Below are positions 13,398-23,726 of a stretch of 31,072 nt of DNA, in pieces. This stretch comes from a virus. Positions within the stretch are counted from its first letter, which is position 1; each line of letters begins with the position of its first letter. Under the pieces are notes generated by a model that saw only the letters and a program-made list of their open reading frames with translations, was not told the origin of the DNA and did no database searches. A program made the translations under genes and the position numbers. The stretch is taken from the IMG/VR virus record IMGVR_UViG_3300029319_000291, positions 1 through 31,072 of that record, one strand, 5' to 3'.

Positions 13398-14463
13398 ACA
13401 GATCGATGAAAAGATTGTTGAGCTCGAGACTCGATATCGCAATCACCTGGGCATGAGCGGCATAGGCGATGACGATGAGAGAAAGCTTTGGCTAGGGTTC
13501 AGACACTGCCTTAATTCTAGTTTTGAGGGGCGCATGCTTAGATTATTTAATCTAGGAAACCGCATCGAGGACCAGGTTGTAGATGACATCAGAAGAACTG
13601 GGATCATTGCGGTCGCTAGTGAAGACGAGAATGGTAAACAATTTAGCGCGTCACTTCTTGGTGGACACTTTGCTGGATCATGCGATGGAATACTTAAAGG
13701 TGTATTACCAGAGCCCGATGAAGAGACTATTGTTCTGTTAGAAGTAAAAAGTGCCAACGATAAGCGTTTTAGAGAACTCCAAAAAGAGAGAGATTACGGA
13801 AGTTGGAGTGAAACTTATCGTTGGCAAATCCATTGCTACATGGGTGCGATGAGTTTAACACATGCTTTAGTCGTTGTGGTAAATAAAAACAACAGTGAGA
13901 TCTACTCTGAGATCATCGAGTTTGATCCGAGCATTTGGGAGAAGGCCCAAGAAAAAGCCAGGAAGATAATATGCAGCGACTCCCCTCCTCCGCCCTCGAG
14001 GTCTGAAAGTGACTGGCGTATTAAGAACGAAAGCACTGTGTATCAGGACGTTTATTTCAAAAGACGCCTACCACAATCGGTTAACTGTCGCAATTGTAGA
14101 AATTCAAAGCCTGTTGTAGAAAGTAATGGAGCCACTTGGTTCTGCTCCAGAAGAAACAAGGCACTAACTTTTGAAGAGCAGAGAAGTGCATGCGATGACC
14201 ATTTGTGGATACCTGCATTGGTTAATGCTGATTACTTACCCGATGAAAGCACTGAGGATGAAGTTGCTTATCGAGTTGGTATCATGAAGATCTTTAATGT
14301 GATCTCGAGCAAGCGAGGAGAACATCGTTACACCAGTTGTGAAATGCGTGAACTATCCAAGACTGGTTTTGATTTAGAGATGATAGAGAGTATGGAGCCT
14401 ATTAGAAATGAATTTGATGGAACTTATGTTGAGGTGAAAGATGAGGGAACCGTTCCGTTTTAA
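13375..14463 (+). CDS. PD-(D/E)XK nuclease (RecB/Cas4-like) with Cys cluster
   Basis: Probable exonuclease producing ssDNA for the Sak4/DUF669 pair. The catalytic pattern is complete: Glu65 (GNRIEDQV), Asp104 (GSCDG), Glu123-x-Lys125 (LLEVK) and Gln151...Tyr155 (QIHCY). Cys238, Cys241, Cys257 and Cys273 in the C-terminal third could bind zinc or an iron-sulfur cluster, as in Cas4/AddB-type nucleases. AGGGGA precedes ATG 13375 inside the helicase gene. The stop TAA shares TTAA with the opposing gene's stop. Confidence 0.82.
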   Translation: MLSTQIFEQIDEKIVELETRYRNHLGMSGIGDDDERKLWLGFRHCLNSSFEGRMLRLFNLGNRIEDQVVDDIRRTGIIAVASEDENGKQFSASLLGGHFAGSCDGILKGVLPEPDEETIVLLEVKSANDKRFRELQKERDYGSWSETYRWQIHCYMGAMSLTHALVVVVNKNNSEIYSEIIEFDPSIWEKAQEKARKIICSDSPPPPSRSESDWRIKNESTVYQDVYFKRRLPQSVNCRNCRNSKPVVESNGATWFCSRRNKALTFEEQRSACDDHLWIPALVNADYLPDESTEDEVAYRVGIMKIFNVISSKRGEHRYTSCEMRELSKTGFDLEMIESMEPIRNEFDGTYVEVKDEGTVPF

Positions 14464-14822
14464 GCTGTCTTCTCTTGGACTACGTCTGCTCTTGGGTTTT
14501 TTACTATTACTATTACCGTTCCAGGGTACAGGGCTTCAACTAGTTTTTTCTTTAACTTAAACACTTGAGTGAGCACACCCTTGGTATCCTCTACCACTGT
14601 CTCGCCATTTACTTTATATCTAAAGTCAGCAATGTATTTACATATGTGTTTGCCTTCAACTTCACACTTGTAAGGGATCTGTACTTCTAGATCAGTAATG
14701 TGGCCACTGTTCTCTAATGCTTTGAGAATCTTGTATCGAGCGCCTTCTAGTTTGGAATCAAATACAATGCCATCGTACTCAACCTTGATCGCTTTGTATT
14801 TTGACTTTCTTCGGAGGGTCAC
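14460..14822 (-). CDS. DUF1064 PD-(D/E)XK resolvase-like nuclease
   Basis: The 120-residue protein has the DUF1064 layout: KYKAIKVEYDGIVFDSKLE near the start (with the catalytic-type Glu in SKLEGARY), then Y-IADFRY, VVEDTKG and a LKKKL helix. DUF1064 proteins are phage endonucleases related to T7 endonuclease I or Holliday-junction resolvases. The start is GTG 14822, overlapping the stop of the 1332-residue virion gene as GTGA. It is thus the last gene of the late leftward operon rather than part of the recombination operon it physically abuts. Confidence 0.83.
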   Translation of the reverse strand: MTLRRKSKYKAIKVEYDGIVFDSKLEGARYKILKALENSGHITDLEVQIPYKCEVEGKHICKYIADFRYKVNGETVVEDTKGVLTQVFKLKKKLVEALYPGTVIVIVKNPRADVVQEKTA

Positions 14823-17800
14823 CGCACACCCATCAGTTTATCTATCTCAACTTGTCTTAATACATCATCGGACTGTCGATTAAATAAAGATGATCGAGTC
14901 GGAAGTTTGATTGGTTCTGGCGGCTCAAACAAACTGGTGTCTGGTTGTGCTGAAATTGCTGGTAATCTATTCGGCGTAATGTCTGGCAAAGGCCTTCCAA
15001 AAACTTTAGTCGCTTCTGTCTGTATCATTGACATGTCAATCGGGTTTGCAGCTTTAGTTGCAGTCTCTTGCTGTGCCTGGACAATCGTTTCTTTTGATGG
15101 GAAGAAAGGCACAAACTGACCCCTCATAACCTTTTCATACTTGGGCGTCTTAGCTCGCTTCAATGGTTTTGCTATCTCTGAATCGGTCATACCAAGTGCT
15201 CTTGCATCTTCAATTGCTATTGATAAATCTCTCAACGCTTTGAATCGCTGCTCATTGCTCAAGACGTAGGCTTTGGTTATATCCTCTGCACTTTTGGGGC
15301 TACGACTTCGAGCAACTGAATTAAATATTCTAGCTGCTTGCCTAACATTATCTGATGCTTCAACGCCTCGATAATACAATGTGTTTTCTAACTGAGGTTT
15401 TAATATCTTTACACCACTCAAGGACTCAGCAAACGTACCTGCTGTGTTTAACCTTTCTCCTTTTCGATTCCTCATGGTGGCTGGATCCATTCCAAACGCC
15501 AGTCCAACTGATTTAGGGAAGTCTTTAAAGTTGAAGTCAATGTATTCAACTAAAGGAATACCAGTACCAGACAAAACTGTATCAGTACTAGCAGCGAACT
15601 CTCCAGGAGATATTCCGGGTGTTAAGGCCTCAGCAATGTGAGCAAATCTCTTGGCAAACTTTAGATTGAATGGATCTGCTTCGTTAACAATGGGACGATC
15701 GAACTGAGTTCTGTTCCTGACAATATCTAAAGTCTTTTCAGCAACCATGGCCTCGCCAAAGAACGGAGTGAAGAACTCTCCAGTAGATTCGGTGAGTGCG
15801 TTAAGAGTTATTTCTCCGAGCTCTTGCTCAGAAGTTATACCATTATTGACCGCATTCCAAAGACCACTGATTGGTCTCTTCAAATAGTCGTATGGGTTTG
15901 TGTATGAGAAGTTATAAAGCTCAGTTATGTTTCCGTCTTTATCTGATCCAACAGGGATCAATACACTATTCCTATCCCAAGGTGCAGCGAATGATCTCTT
16001 GTAGGCATTAACTTGTTCATTGTCTACACCAGTCAATGCGAGCCCCGCAGCATAAAGTCCTGTATTAAGACCGCCAGTAACAGCACTAAGACCAACAAGT
16101 CTTCTCATCCCAACCGATCGAACCGCTGCTGACTCACTAGCAAGCTCTTTAACTGATCGACCCAAGATATTAGATCCAGTACGCAAGATTTCAGCAGGGA
16201 ACGCGATAAAGTTTCCGACTACAGGAATGCGCCTGATGTTTTGAATAAGTAATGGTACTCGAGAATAGTTGGGGACCGTGTCCTTGACAATTGCTACAGC
16301 TTCTCGCTTGAGAAAAAGATCTCTAGCCTCATCACTAAGTTGTCGCACATCTACATCCAGACCAAACTCAGTGATGTTTCTTACATCAGTGGCTGGAATC
16401 TTTGCGTTAGGATCTGCTTTTAATATTCCTTCTAACCTACCCTTTTCCATTTTGTAGCTATAGATCTTCCAGATATCATCAGATCCTTGGTAAAGCTTGT
16501 TGGCGAATGTGCTTTTTCTACTCGATGCAACGTCAATTATTTTACGGTTAAATATTTTTGCATCGCCAAGGTAAGAGCTGCCGGCATCCTTAATAAGATC
16601 TTCCCACTCTCCTTTCCTAGCGCCGCTGTCTACTAGTCCTAACTCTATGTATTCATCAAACTCTTTATCTAAACCAGCCTTGTTTAAGCCACTGCTGGGA
16701 CCAGTTAGGTTTGCTTTTTCAGCTAATCGATATTTATCAAAGGTGTTGTTAAACACCAGTCGGGCAGAGTCCACAAGGTCTTGGCCTCTTCCAAAATTAC
16801 CATTGGCTAATGCAAAGAAAGAAGCTGTTGTTGCGTTTCTTATTTGAGTAATCGGGCTATAAACTGTCTTAGCCATCTGAGATATACCCTTCACACCTAA
16901 TAGAGTAGCGTAGAATTTATTTTGCGATAGGCTATCAAAGATTCCGGGTATGTCTTGAAAAGCTCTTACATGCTCTTCTCTTGCCCACTTGCCGTTTAAT
17001 TCTCCAAACTTTAATCGATCGCCTTTTGAGTCACTTCCTATCTGAGCCCAGTTAGCCAGGTCATCACCAATCTCATCTGCTTCTTTTAGGAACTTGGCAT
17101 TAGCTGGGAGTGCATTATTAAAATCATTGATGCGTTGAAAGTACCTGCCCTTGGTGATGATTTTTGACTGACCTTCTATGGTCTCTTGAACTTTAGTAAG
17201 CAGTCCTTCTTTTCTTTCTTGGAGTGGCCGATTGGTTGTGTAATAAGTTCCATCAGCTTTTTTGGCTCTTACTACTGCATCACCTGTATATTCACCAAGA
17301 AACTCTCGAATAGCGGGAAGGTTATCTAGCTTTCTTCCTTTGAGCGGTCCTTGAGCAGCAGCATAGAGAACGTCCTCATCAAACTGCATTCGAGTTTCCA
17401 TCTTGCTTGCCCCGAAGTTTTTACGAGAAAGCATGTTTCTGAGAATGGTGTTTATCTCTGCATTTAACTCTGCTCCAGGAGTCCTCCCCTCATTGAGCAG
17501 CAATGTTTTTAATTCATCTTTAGCTGCCTGAGTTTTTTCTGCGCTTGGAACATAGTCAGGATCTCTTAACGATCGATAAGCTCGAGTGCCGTAATACTCC
17601 ATCTGAGCATTAATGGTCTCTCTTAAATTTTGATAGAACTCATCATCACCTAATAGTTTTAATTTTGTTTGGTCTGTCAGCATGAGCGATTGTTCTTTGA
17701 TCTGCTTTTTAATATCGGTTGCAGCCTCGAACAAACTAACACGCTTGGTGTCTGTTCCTTTATATAAAGAACCAATCTTTTCATCTAGCTCTTTGAGAGC

Positions 17801-18817
17801 ATTCAATCCGTTCTCTCTAACAGCATCAGACTTACTAAAAAGACTATTGTTTAATGCCGTAATAGCTTCTTCTTCTAATGTATTATTTGTTGCTCCTGAC
17901 CTAGCTAGAATTTTAAAACCTCGATCCACTTGATCAAAACTTTTAGCCAGTCGATTGTCTACTAAATTAGCCTCGTAAAGTTGAGAGGCTTTAGCTTCTG
18001 CTACCGCCCTAGAAGGAAGCTCGCCCTGAAAAGTCATGTATTTGTTCCATAACTTTCTTATCTTTCCGGGCTCAACTAAGTCATCTGCTGTCTTTACTCC
18101 ACCCAATGGCGAGTTCATCTCTCTCAATCCTTTAAGCACATTAGATTGAGCAATGTTTTTAGCTAAATCAGTTCTGGCTAAAGCAGTCATTCCAGCTCCA
18201 CCTGCTGCTCCAGCCGCTCTTAACATAGGAGGCAGGCCCAATATTAAAGCAGCGCCTTCCCCAGCCACCTTTAATCGATTGCCTAGTTCAGCAGATACTC
18301 TTTCCATACCTTCTAAATCTTCAGTGTCGGTTGGTTTTAAAGGGGATATATCAAAGAAAGTGCTCGCCATCGATTCAATGTCATGAGTAGCTACAGCGAA
18401 GTCAGCGGCTGTTACCGCTGCTGCTTGACCTGCAAAACCAAGACCTCGAGCTTTAGCCATTTTTGCAGCAACGCTACCTGGAAGAGCAAACTGAGCAAGC
18501 ATCTCTGAAAACTTACCCATGCCAGTATTAATTTCTGGTGTTATTTTATCGTAGAATTTTCTAGTTCTATCGACTATTCCTGGATCACCAAGCATTGCCT
18601 CAAGAGGAGTGGCGGCTAAAGTAGCGAGTCCTTCTGTGGTTTTTACTAAACCAGCGGCTGGTCCTTTAAACAAAAACTCACCAAGAGAATCTAACCCAGT
18701 GGTTTCTGCTCCTTTTTTACCCCCACTTAAAGCTCTTTTATTAAGGCTATTAAGAAATTCTTCAGGATCTTGATCGCCAATATCAACAACACGACCTGAA
18801 GCTAAGGTAACCTGCAT
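14819..18817 (-). CDS. Very large virion/ejection-type protein (1332 aa)
   Basis: The biggest protein here. It is rich in Ala, helical and without enzyme motifs that I can find (no transglycosylase Glu-Ser signature). Hydrophobic Ala/Gly segments occur near 190-215 (RAAGAAGGAGMTALA) and about 905-935 (VGLSAVTGGLNTGLYAAGLAL). Size, composition and position at the end of the structural block fit internal virion or DNA-ejection proteins of podovirus-like phages. It starts 3 bp after the 635-residue gene with only a weak ribosome site, suggesting reinitiation. Family assignment is by analogy only. Confidence 0.7.
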   Translation of the reverse strand: MQVTLASGRVVDIGDQDPEEFLNSLNKRALSGGKKGAETTGLDSLGEFLFKGPAAGLVKTTEGLATLAATPLEAMLGDPGIVDRTRKFYDKITPEINTGMGKFSEMLAQFALPGSVAAKMAKARGLGFAGQAAAVTAADFAVATHDIESMASTFFDISPLKPTDTEDLEGMERVSAELGNRLKVAGEGAALILGLPPMLRAAGAAGGAGMTALARTDLAKNIAQSNVLKGLREMNSPLGGVKTADDLVEPGKIRKLWNKYMTFQGELPSRAVAEAKASQLYEANLVDNRLAKSFDQVDRGFKILARSGATNNTLEEEAITALNNSLFSKSDAVRENGLNALKELDEKIGSLYKGTDTKRVSLFEAATDIKKQIKEQSLMLTDQTKLKLLGDDEFYQNLRETINAQMEYYGTRAYRSLRDPDYVPSAEKTQAAKDELKTLLLNEGRTPGAELNAEINTILRNMLSRKNFGASKMETRMQFDEDVLYAAAQGPLKGRKLDNLPAIREFLGEYTGDAVVRAKKADGTYYTTNRPLQERKEGLLTKVQETIEGQSKIITKGRYFQRINDFNNALPANAKFLKEADEIGDDLANWAQIGSDSKGDRLKFGELNGKWAREEHVRAFQDIPGIFDSLSQNKFYATLLGVKGISQMAKTVYSPITQIRNATTASFFALANGNFGRGQDLVDSARLVFNNTFDKYRLAEKANLTGPSSGLNKAGLDKEFDEYIELGLVDSGARKGEWEDLIKDAGSSYLGDAKIFNRKIIDVASSRKSTFANKLYQGSDDIWKIYSYKMEKGRLEGILKADPNAKIPATDVRNITEFGLDVDVRQLSDEARDLFLKREAVAIVKDTVPNYSRVPLLIQNIRRIPVVGNFIAFPAEILRTGSNILGRSVKELASESAAVRSVGMRRLVGLSAVTGGLNTGLYAAGLALTGVDNEQVNAYKRSFAAPWDRNSVLIPVGSDKDGNITELYNFSYTNPYDYLKRPISGLWNAVNNGITSEQELGEITLNALTESTGEFFTPFFGEAMVAEKTLDIVRNRTQFDRPIVNEADPFNLKFAKRFAHIAEALTPGISPGEFAASTDTVLSGTGIPLVEYIDFNFKDFPKSVGLAFGMDPATMRNRKGERLNTAGTFAESLSGVKILKPQLENTLYYRGVEASDNVRQAARIFNSVARSRSPKSAEDITKAYVLSNEQRFKALRDLSIAIEDARALGMTDSEIAKPLKRAKTPKYEKVMRGQFVPFFPSKETIVQAQQETATKAANPIDMSMIQTEATKVFGRPLPDITPNRLPAISAQPDTSLFEPPEPIKLPTRSSLFNRQSDDVLRQVEIDKLMGVR

Positions 18818-18820
18818 TGG

Positions 18821-20728
18821 TTAGATTAATCCTTTTTTCTCAAGCTGACTTGCGCTTTGTACTATTAAATCATATTGACTTATTTTTTCAGAGTCATCGT
18901 CTTCTGGATCAATAGCTATTGTCTCTTCAAAAGGATTAATTCCAGGATTGTTTTCATAAAATAAAGACAACTGGTTTTTAACAAAGTCAGACTTACTTCT
19001 TCCCAAAGCCATCTTAATTAATTCTTGTTCTGACATTTCAGGATACGCTTCAGCAAGAGTTTCTTTGGTAAGATCGAATTCGCTCTTACGAGCCTCAATG
19101 GCATCCATCTCTCCATAGTAAGCATTAACCGCTTCATTTAAACTATTGAATGGAACATAACCTGCTCGAGGGGTAGTCATTGCTCTAAAAGCTGCGAGCA
19201 TTGCTCTTCGATAGGTAGGATCCTCCTTGATCCTTTCCATCGAGTTAACGATCGTGTCACGGAACTCTCCTGGCAATTCGCCAAGATTGCTAAAGATTTC
19301 TCTCCACTGTCTAGGCTCATCAACCTGTTCAGTAACAGTCATCTTTTCTTCTACAACTTCTTCTGCTGGCGCTTCTTCATCATCACCGGAAATAGCATCA
19401 TAAAGGCTATAAGCTCCAAGTCCTAACATGCCGGCACCAAGAGCTCCCCCAGCGGTCCTCAATTTATTTCTTCCCATTGCTGCTAGCATTCCTGGCTTTA
19501 CTTCTGGCTCTACAGGAGGAAGAGGCTCTTCTTGTTTTGCTTTCTTAGCCTCTGCTTTCTTTGCTTTAGCCTCTGCCTTATCTTTTTCTTTCTTTAGTTT
19601 GGCTGCTGCTTCTCTTTGTTTCTTGGTCGCCTTGCTTGATATGCCTAGTGTTTCAGCAGTTAGCTTAGGCATAGTTTTGGTTTGAGCATCACCAGTTAAG
19701 CCTTTAAGAACAGCCTTGAATCGATCAGAGTTTTCTCCAAACTGGTCAGCAACTTTCTTTAACATAGCGCCAATCTCAGGGCCATACTTGGAGGTAAGTC
19801 GAGCAATACCACCCGCAGCAAAGTTTTGTGGAGTAGCTAGTCCACCATCAGCAGCAAGCCAGCGCTCATCGTCACCAAGCTCCCTTATGCTTCTTAATAT
19901 TCTTTTGCCGGGGAACCATCCTGTTTTTCTGGATAGCCTGTCTTCATCTTCATCATCTTCATCATCAACTATTAAAGCTTGAATGCCTTCAGGTGATGGA
20001 CGAGGAAGCATTTCTATAATGCCTTCAGTCTCCTCATCGTCATATCTCATGAATGGTTGTGTTAGCTCTGGTACATCTCCTCCGGGAGTAAAAGTTATAT
20101 TCCCTTCTTCATCGATATCAATACCAAAATCACCATCTTCTGGTTTGTATGGGAGAGTTTGAATAATACCTTCTGGCAAATCTTTAATCTCTGGCAGACT
20201 AGAAATGCCGCCCTCATCTTCAGCAACAGCTTCAGGAATAATGGCATCGATTGCACTTTCACCAAGATCGCCAACAACTCTGCCGGTTTGGGATTGTACA
20301 TAGCCAGCGCCTTTTCCAGTTCCTTTGCCTAATAATGTAGGAACTTTCTTTTGAACATCAGCTACTTTTTCTAAGGCTTTAGTAACTTTAGCGCCTTTGT
20401 ACCCCATACGAGCAAGCCTTGCGGCTATAGCAGCGGGAGGAAATAACCACAAAGGAGCCATTGCAGCAGCAATTGCTACATCAGTCGGATCGTCAGGATC
20501 AGCAATTAAAAAATCAAACATATCTCTAGCTGTTATGCCTGATCCCTCTTCAGTTTTTTCTGTTGTAAAAAAATTGCTAGAAAACGGATTATATTCTTCA
20601 ACCATATCAGAAAGAGAATCAAGAAAGCCGCCTTCATCCATGTTGATTGGAGCAACTCCAGCCATTATTCCACTACCCTCTCTCATTTGAGGGGTCTGAA
20701 ACATAGGTCTATTCATATATTCATTCAT
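18821..20728 (-). CDS. Structural protein, probable internal/tail component (635 aa)
   Basis: The N-terminal part is Met/Gly-rich (MDEGGFLDSL) with an Ala-rich hydrophobic stretch at about 88-108 (AIAAAMAPLWLFPPAAIAARL). Then come acidic linkers (DDEDDEDEDR), a GGLATPQNFAAGGIARL segment, a Lys/Ala helix (about 375-405), and a predicted membrane-like helix (GALGAGMLGLGAYSLYDAI). The C-terminal third is helical and acidic. The mix resembles virion proteins that cross or contact membranes during ejection. M1 and M5 are both possible starts. Confidence 0.66.
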   Translation of the reverse strand: MNEYMNRPMFQTPQMREGSGIMAGVAPINMDEGGFLDSLSDMVEEYNPFSSNFFTTEKTEEGSGITARDMFDFLIADPDDPTDVAIAAAMAPLWLFPPAAIAARLARMGYKGAKVTKALEKVADVQKKVPTLLGKGTGKGAGYVQSQTGRVVGDLGESAIDAIIPEAVAEDEGGISSLPEIKDLPEGIIQTLPYKPEDGDFGIDIDEEGNITFTPGGDVPELTQPFMRYDDEETEGIIEMLPRPSPEGIQALIVDDEDDEDEDRLSRKTGWFPGKRILRSIRELGDDERWLAADGGLATPQNFAAGGIARLTSKYGPEIGAMLKKVADQFGENSDRFKAVLKGLTGDAQTKTMPKLTAETLGISSKATKKQREAAAKLKKEKDKAEAKAKKAEAKKAKQEEPLPPVEPEVKPGMLAAMGRNKLRTAGGALGAGMLGLGAYSLYDAISGDDEEAPAEEVVEEKMTVTEQVDEPRQWREIFSNLGELPGEFRDTIVNSMERIKEDPTYRRAMLAAFRAMTTPRAGYVPFNSLNEAVNAYYGEMDAIEARKSEFDLTKETLAEAYPEMSEQELIKMALGRSKSDFVKNQLSLFYENNPGINPFEETIAIDPEDDDSEKISQYDLIVQSASQLEKKGLI

Positions 20729-20730
20729 AT

Positions 20731-21963
20731 TTAATCTTTAAACATCGCCATAAGTTGACCAAGAGTTCCAAGAAATTTAGAGGCACTTGATGGATCTTGA
20801 TAAAAGTCTGCGGTTCCTTGCTGTGTTCCATATCCCTGTCTTATGCTTGCGCCATATGGGGCTATACCACCAAGCAACTGCATGCCTCTTTGCATTCTCA
20901 TCCATGGCTCATCAGCCATTTGAGTAGCAGCTCTGTATTGAGATTCAAATCCTCTATCTTGGATTCCTCTTCCTACCTGACCAAGACCTCCCATAGTTCC
21001 TATCTGAGAAGTTAGCATGTCAAATCCTTGTTGACCCAAGCCGGCAATGCCAGTAGCCCCAGCACGTTGTGCACCAGTTCCCATTTGATAAGCGTTTAAT
21101 GCTTGACCAAATGCATCTGAAGAGAGTCCTCCCATTCCAGATGCCGCTTGTTGCCTTCTTCTCATTGCGTCTTCAAAAGCAGACTGTCTTAGTTGTTGGC
21201 CTTGGCGACCATAAGAACCTATTCCTTGAGCAGCTCTAGCCATGGCATCGCGCTGTCTTCCAAACTCTCCCATAGCAGCCTGTTGAGCTTGCTGGTATCC
21301 CCTAGATCTAATACCTCCTACAGCCTCCATTAAACCTCTGTTAAGAGCTGTATCCGCTTCACTTTGTTGTAACCTGCCGCGAGAACCACCAAAAGCACCT
21401 TGGGCAACTTCAGAAGCTCTTCGGCCAATATCTGATCTAGCGCCACTTTCCCTAATGTCTTTCATAGTTTGCTGAACTACAGCATCTTCATATGGGTCCA
21501 TGTACTTTTTAGTAGATCTTGGATCAAATCCAGCAGCACTTTTTTGATACATTCTTCTTATAGAAGGATCATCAAAACCACCACCAAATTTTCTATAACT
21601 TGTCTGGAAAAGATTTCGAGCTCCTTGATCCATGTATGGACGCGCTTCATTAGGATTAAATTGTCTTGATCCTTGACGATACATTCGTTGCGCTTCATTA
21701 AGCTGGCCACTAAATCCGCCTAATCCACCCGCTAAATTACGAGCTTGTATCTCCATGGGAGAAAGACCAGCAATTTGCTGCATGGGTATTGGTATTGGTC
21801 TAGACATCATGCCAGCTTGAGTAGGCGTTCCAAAATAAGCACTACCCAAATTACGAGCCATGGCTTCTATCCATGGGGCTCGTGTTGCCATGTCATAAGA
21901 AGGCAATGGTACAGAAGCACCCGTTGTGTCTACTTTAACTGTATCACTTTCAAAAACTGTCAT
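20731..21963 (-). CDS. Gln/Gly/Arg-rich structural protein (410 aa)
   Basis: Long helical, low-hydrophobicity protein dominated by Gln, Arg, Ala and Gly. A segment PYEDAVVQQTMKDI is followed by AFGGSRGRLQQSEAD and RSRGYQQAQQAAM. This 'AFGGSR...RSQGYQQAQ' type is a frequent marine phage virion protein, often next to other internal/tail components; I recall it from memory only. Its ATG overlaps the preceding stop (TAATG). A role in DNA ejection or as a tail scaffold is plausible. Confidence 0.68.
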   Translation of the reverse strand: MTVFESDTVKVDTTGASVPLPSYDMATRAPWIEAMARNLGSAYFGTPTQAGMMSRPIPIPMQQIAGLSPMEIQARNLAGGLGGFSGQLNEAQRMYRQGSRQFNPNEARPYMDQGARNLFQTSYRKFGGGFDDPSIRRMYQKSAAGFDPRSTKKYMDPYEDAVVQQTMKDIRESGARSDIGRRASEVAQGAFGGSRGRLQQSEADTALNRGLMEAVGGIRSRGYQQAQQAAMGEFGRQRDAMARAAQGIGSYGRQGQQLRQSAFEDAMRRRQQAASGMGGLSSDAFGQALNAYQMGTGAQRAGATGIAGLGQQGFDMLTSQIGTMGGLGQVGRGIQDRGFESQYRAATQMADEPWMRMQRGMQLLGGIAPYGASIRQGYGTQQGTADFYQDPSSASKFLGTLGQLMAMFKD

Positions 21964-23726
21964 TACACAACTCCTGCGGCTTTCATGCCTTTTCTTTGAA
22001 GTTTGTACATTTCTCTTGCACCCAATCTGCGTTGCTCTGCTCTGTCATTTGCTGATGCGCCAGCCATACGACCAATACCTCTTAAAGCCGCAGCATTTGT
22101 TACAAATTCACCATCACTTAACATTGCAGGTATATCATCTGATTTTTCAGTACCTGGCCCAGAAATTTGTCCGTTCTTTCTAGGGAAGTTTTCAACTAAA
22201 TCACCCTTAGCAAATGCAGCCAATCCACCCTCAGCCATTGATCCTATTCTGGGGATTGAGCTAACTGAATTGTCTCCAGTTGGGAATGGGCCAAGTATTA
22301 CTGCTTGAGTTTTTTTATCAATTAAATATGAATTGCCTTGACCGTCATCCATCTGAACAAATGGAACATCTCTTGCTACAGCTTGTTCTATTTCTCTTTG
22401 AAATTTCTTTGGATCAAAACCCATAGAATCAATTAAATATTCTGCATAATCAGGAGATCCTGGAAGCGGTGCTTCTCCAGCAAATGGATTGCGCCCTCCA
22501 AATCCTTTGCCAGCTCTTGGTAGCATTCGACCTCTTATTCCACTTGTTCCACGCCTACCCCATTCAGCAGCAGAAGCTCCTCCAAACTTTCTATCTAGAT
22601 GAGGAGTAGAAACTTTCCAAGCAGAATCAGGAGCTCCTCTTGAGCCATATCTATAGCCACCAATACCTAGACCTTCAGCTTTTTGATTATATTCAATTGC
22701 ACGATCCATCTGTTCAGCTCTGTCAGCTAGCATATCTCGGTATTGAGCATCTCTTATTCGTTTAGGAACGACATCTATATCAATGTTTTCAAGTAATTCA
22801 TCAGCATCTACAGATGACTGATCAGTTGTTTTTTGGTTTTTATCTTTTTGCCTATTTATTGCTTGTTCTAAAAAAAGAGCTCTTTTTAAAATACCAGAAG
22901 GATCACTAAGATCTGATAGTTCAGGGTCAACCCCAGTAAAAAACGGGTCATTCATAATGTCAGGCGGCTGTTGATAACCGCCAGCATATCCACCCATATC
23001 TGTTTTAGTGTCGCTCATTTCAGGATAAATAGGAGAATAGTCGTCAGGCGCAGAAGTTTTTTGTTTTTTAACTAAATTACGAAGAGCAGAAATACCCCTT
23101 TCTCCTAAACGAACTAATCCGCTAATTATGGGTAAATCTGAAATATCGCTAGGGTCAACTTTTGTTAATGCTTTAATGCCAGCATCAGTACTTCCATACT
23201 TTTTTCTAAGCTTGGCAAGTTCTTCTCTAGCCTTATTTCCTATATTACCCCAATCAATAGGTTCTCCTTCTTTAAAGTCATAATCTAAAGCGCCTTCTCC
23301 ATAAAGAACGTAGGGAGAATAAAAATCTGCTGGATCTGATCCTCCTTGGGTTGGAGAAATACGAGTATCTACAGTAGTTTCTGGTAGGTTGATTACATCC
23401 AACTCAAAGTCTTCAGCATCAGGAGTGGAAGGATATCTATATACAGGAAGCGTGGAAATGCCACCATCTCCAGTACCACCACCTGTACCTCCACCTGTAC
23501 CTCCAATAGGCGCACCAGTAGTCGTTAAATAGTTGGCATAGGGTTGACCAGCTAGGAGCTGGTAATCTAAATTGTAATCAACATCAGGCCCATAAATAGG
23601 ATCAATTCCTGATGCCATATATATTCTTTCGAGGTCACTAACCCCCGGCTGAAACTTGCCTAAAGCCTCTAAAACCTTGGCTTCCGTGACTCTTCTTACT
23701 GGATCATCTTCTACTGCATCTGTCAT
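21963..23726 (-). CDS. Structural protein with C-terminal SDGEF motif (587 aa)
   Basis: An acidic N-terminal region is followed by a Gly/Thr linker at 72-90 (repeats of GGT), a long variable middle and a C-terminal module (about 505-587). That module contains GPGTEKSDDIPAMLSDGEF and ends in a helix with RRLGAREMYKL. The 'GPGT-x-x-SD-IPAMLSDGEFV' signature recurs in phage tail and virion proteins, including tape-measure proteins. The ATG lies 45 bp from the o-spanin stop with a weak GGGA site. It is the first of the four large proteins in the leftward direction. Confidence 0.68.
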   Translation of the reverse strand: MTDAVEDDPVRRVTEAKVLEALGKFQPGVSDLERIYMASGIDPIYGPDVDYNLDYQLLAGQPYANYLTTTGAPIGGTGGGTGGGTGDGGISTLPVYRYPSTPDAEDFELDVINLPETTVDTRISPTQGGSDPADFYSPYVLYGEGALDYDFKEGEPIDWGNIGNKAREELAKLRKKYGSTDAGIKALTKVDPSDISDLPIISGLVRLGERGISALRNLVKKQKTSAPDDYSPIYPEMSDTKTDMGGYAGGYQQPPDIMNDPFFTGVDPELSDLSDPSGILKRALFLEQAINRQKDKNQKTTDQSSVDADELLENIDIDVVPKRIRDAQYRDMLADRAEQMDRAIEYNQKAEGLGIGGYRYGSRGAPDSAWKVSTPHLDRKFGGASAAEWGRRGTSGIRGRMLPRAGKGFGGRNPFAGEAPLPGSPDYAEYLIDSMGFDPKKFQREIEQAVARDVPFVQMDDGQGNSYLIDKKTQAVILGPFPTGDNSVSSIPRIGSMAEGGLAAFAKGDLVENFPRKNGQISGPGTEKSDDIPAMLSDGEFVTNAAALRGIGRMAGASANDRAEQRRLGAREMYKLQRKGMKAAGVV

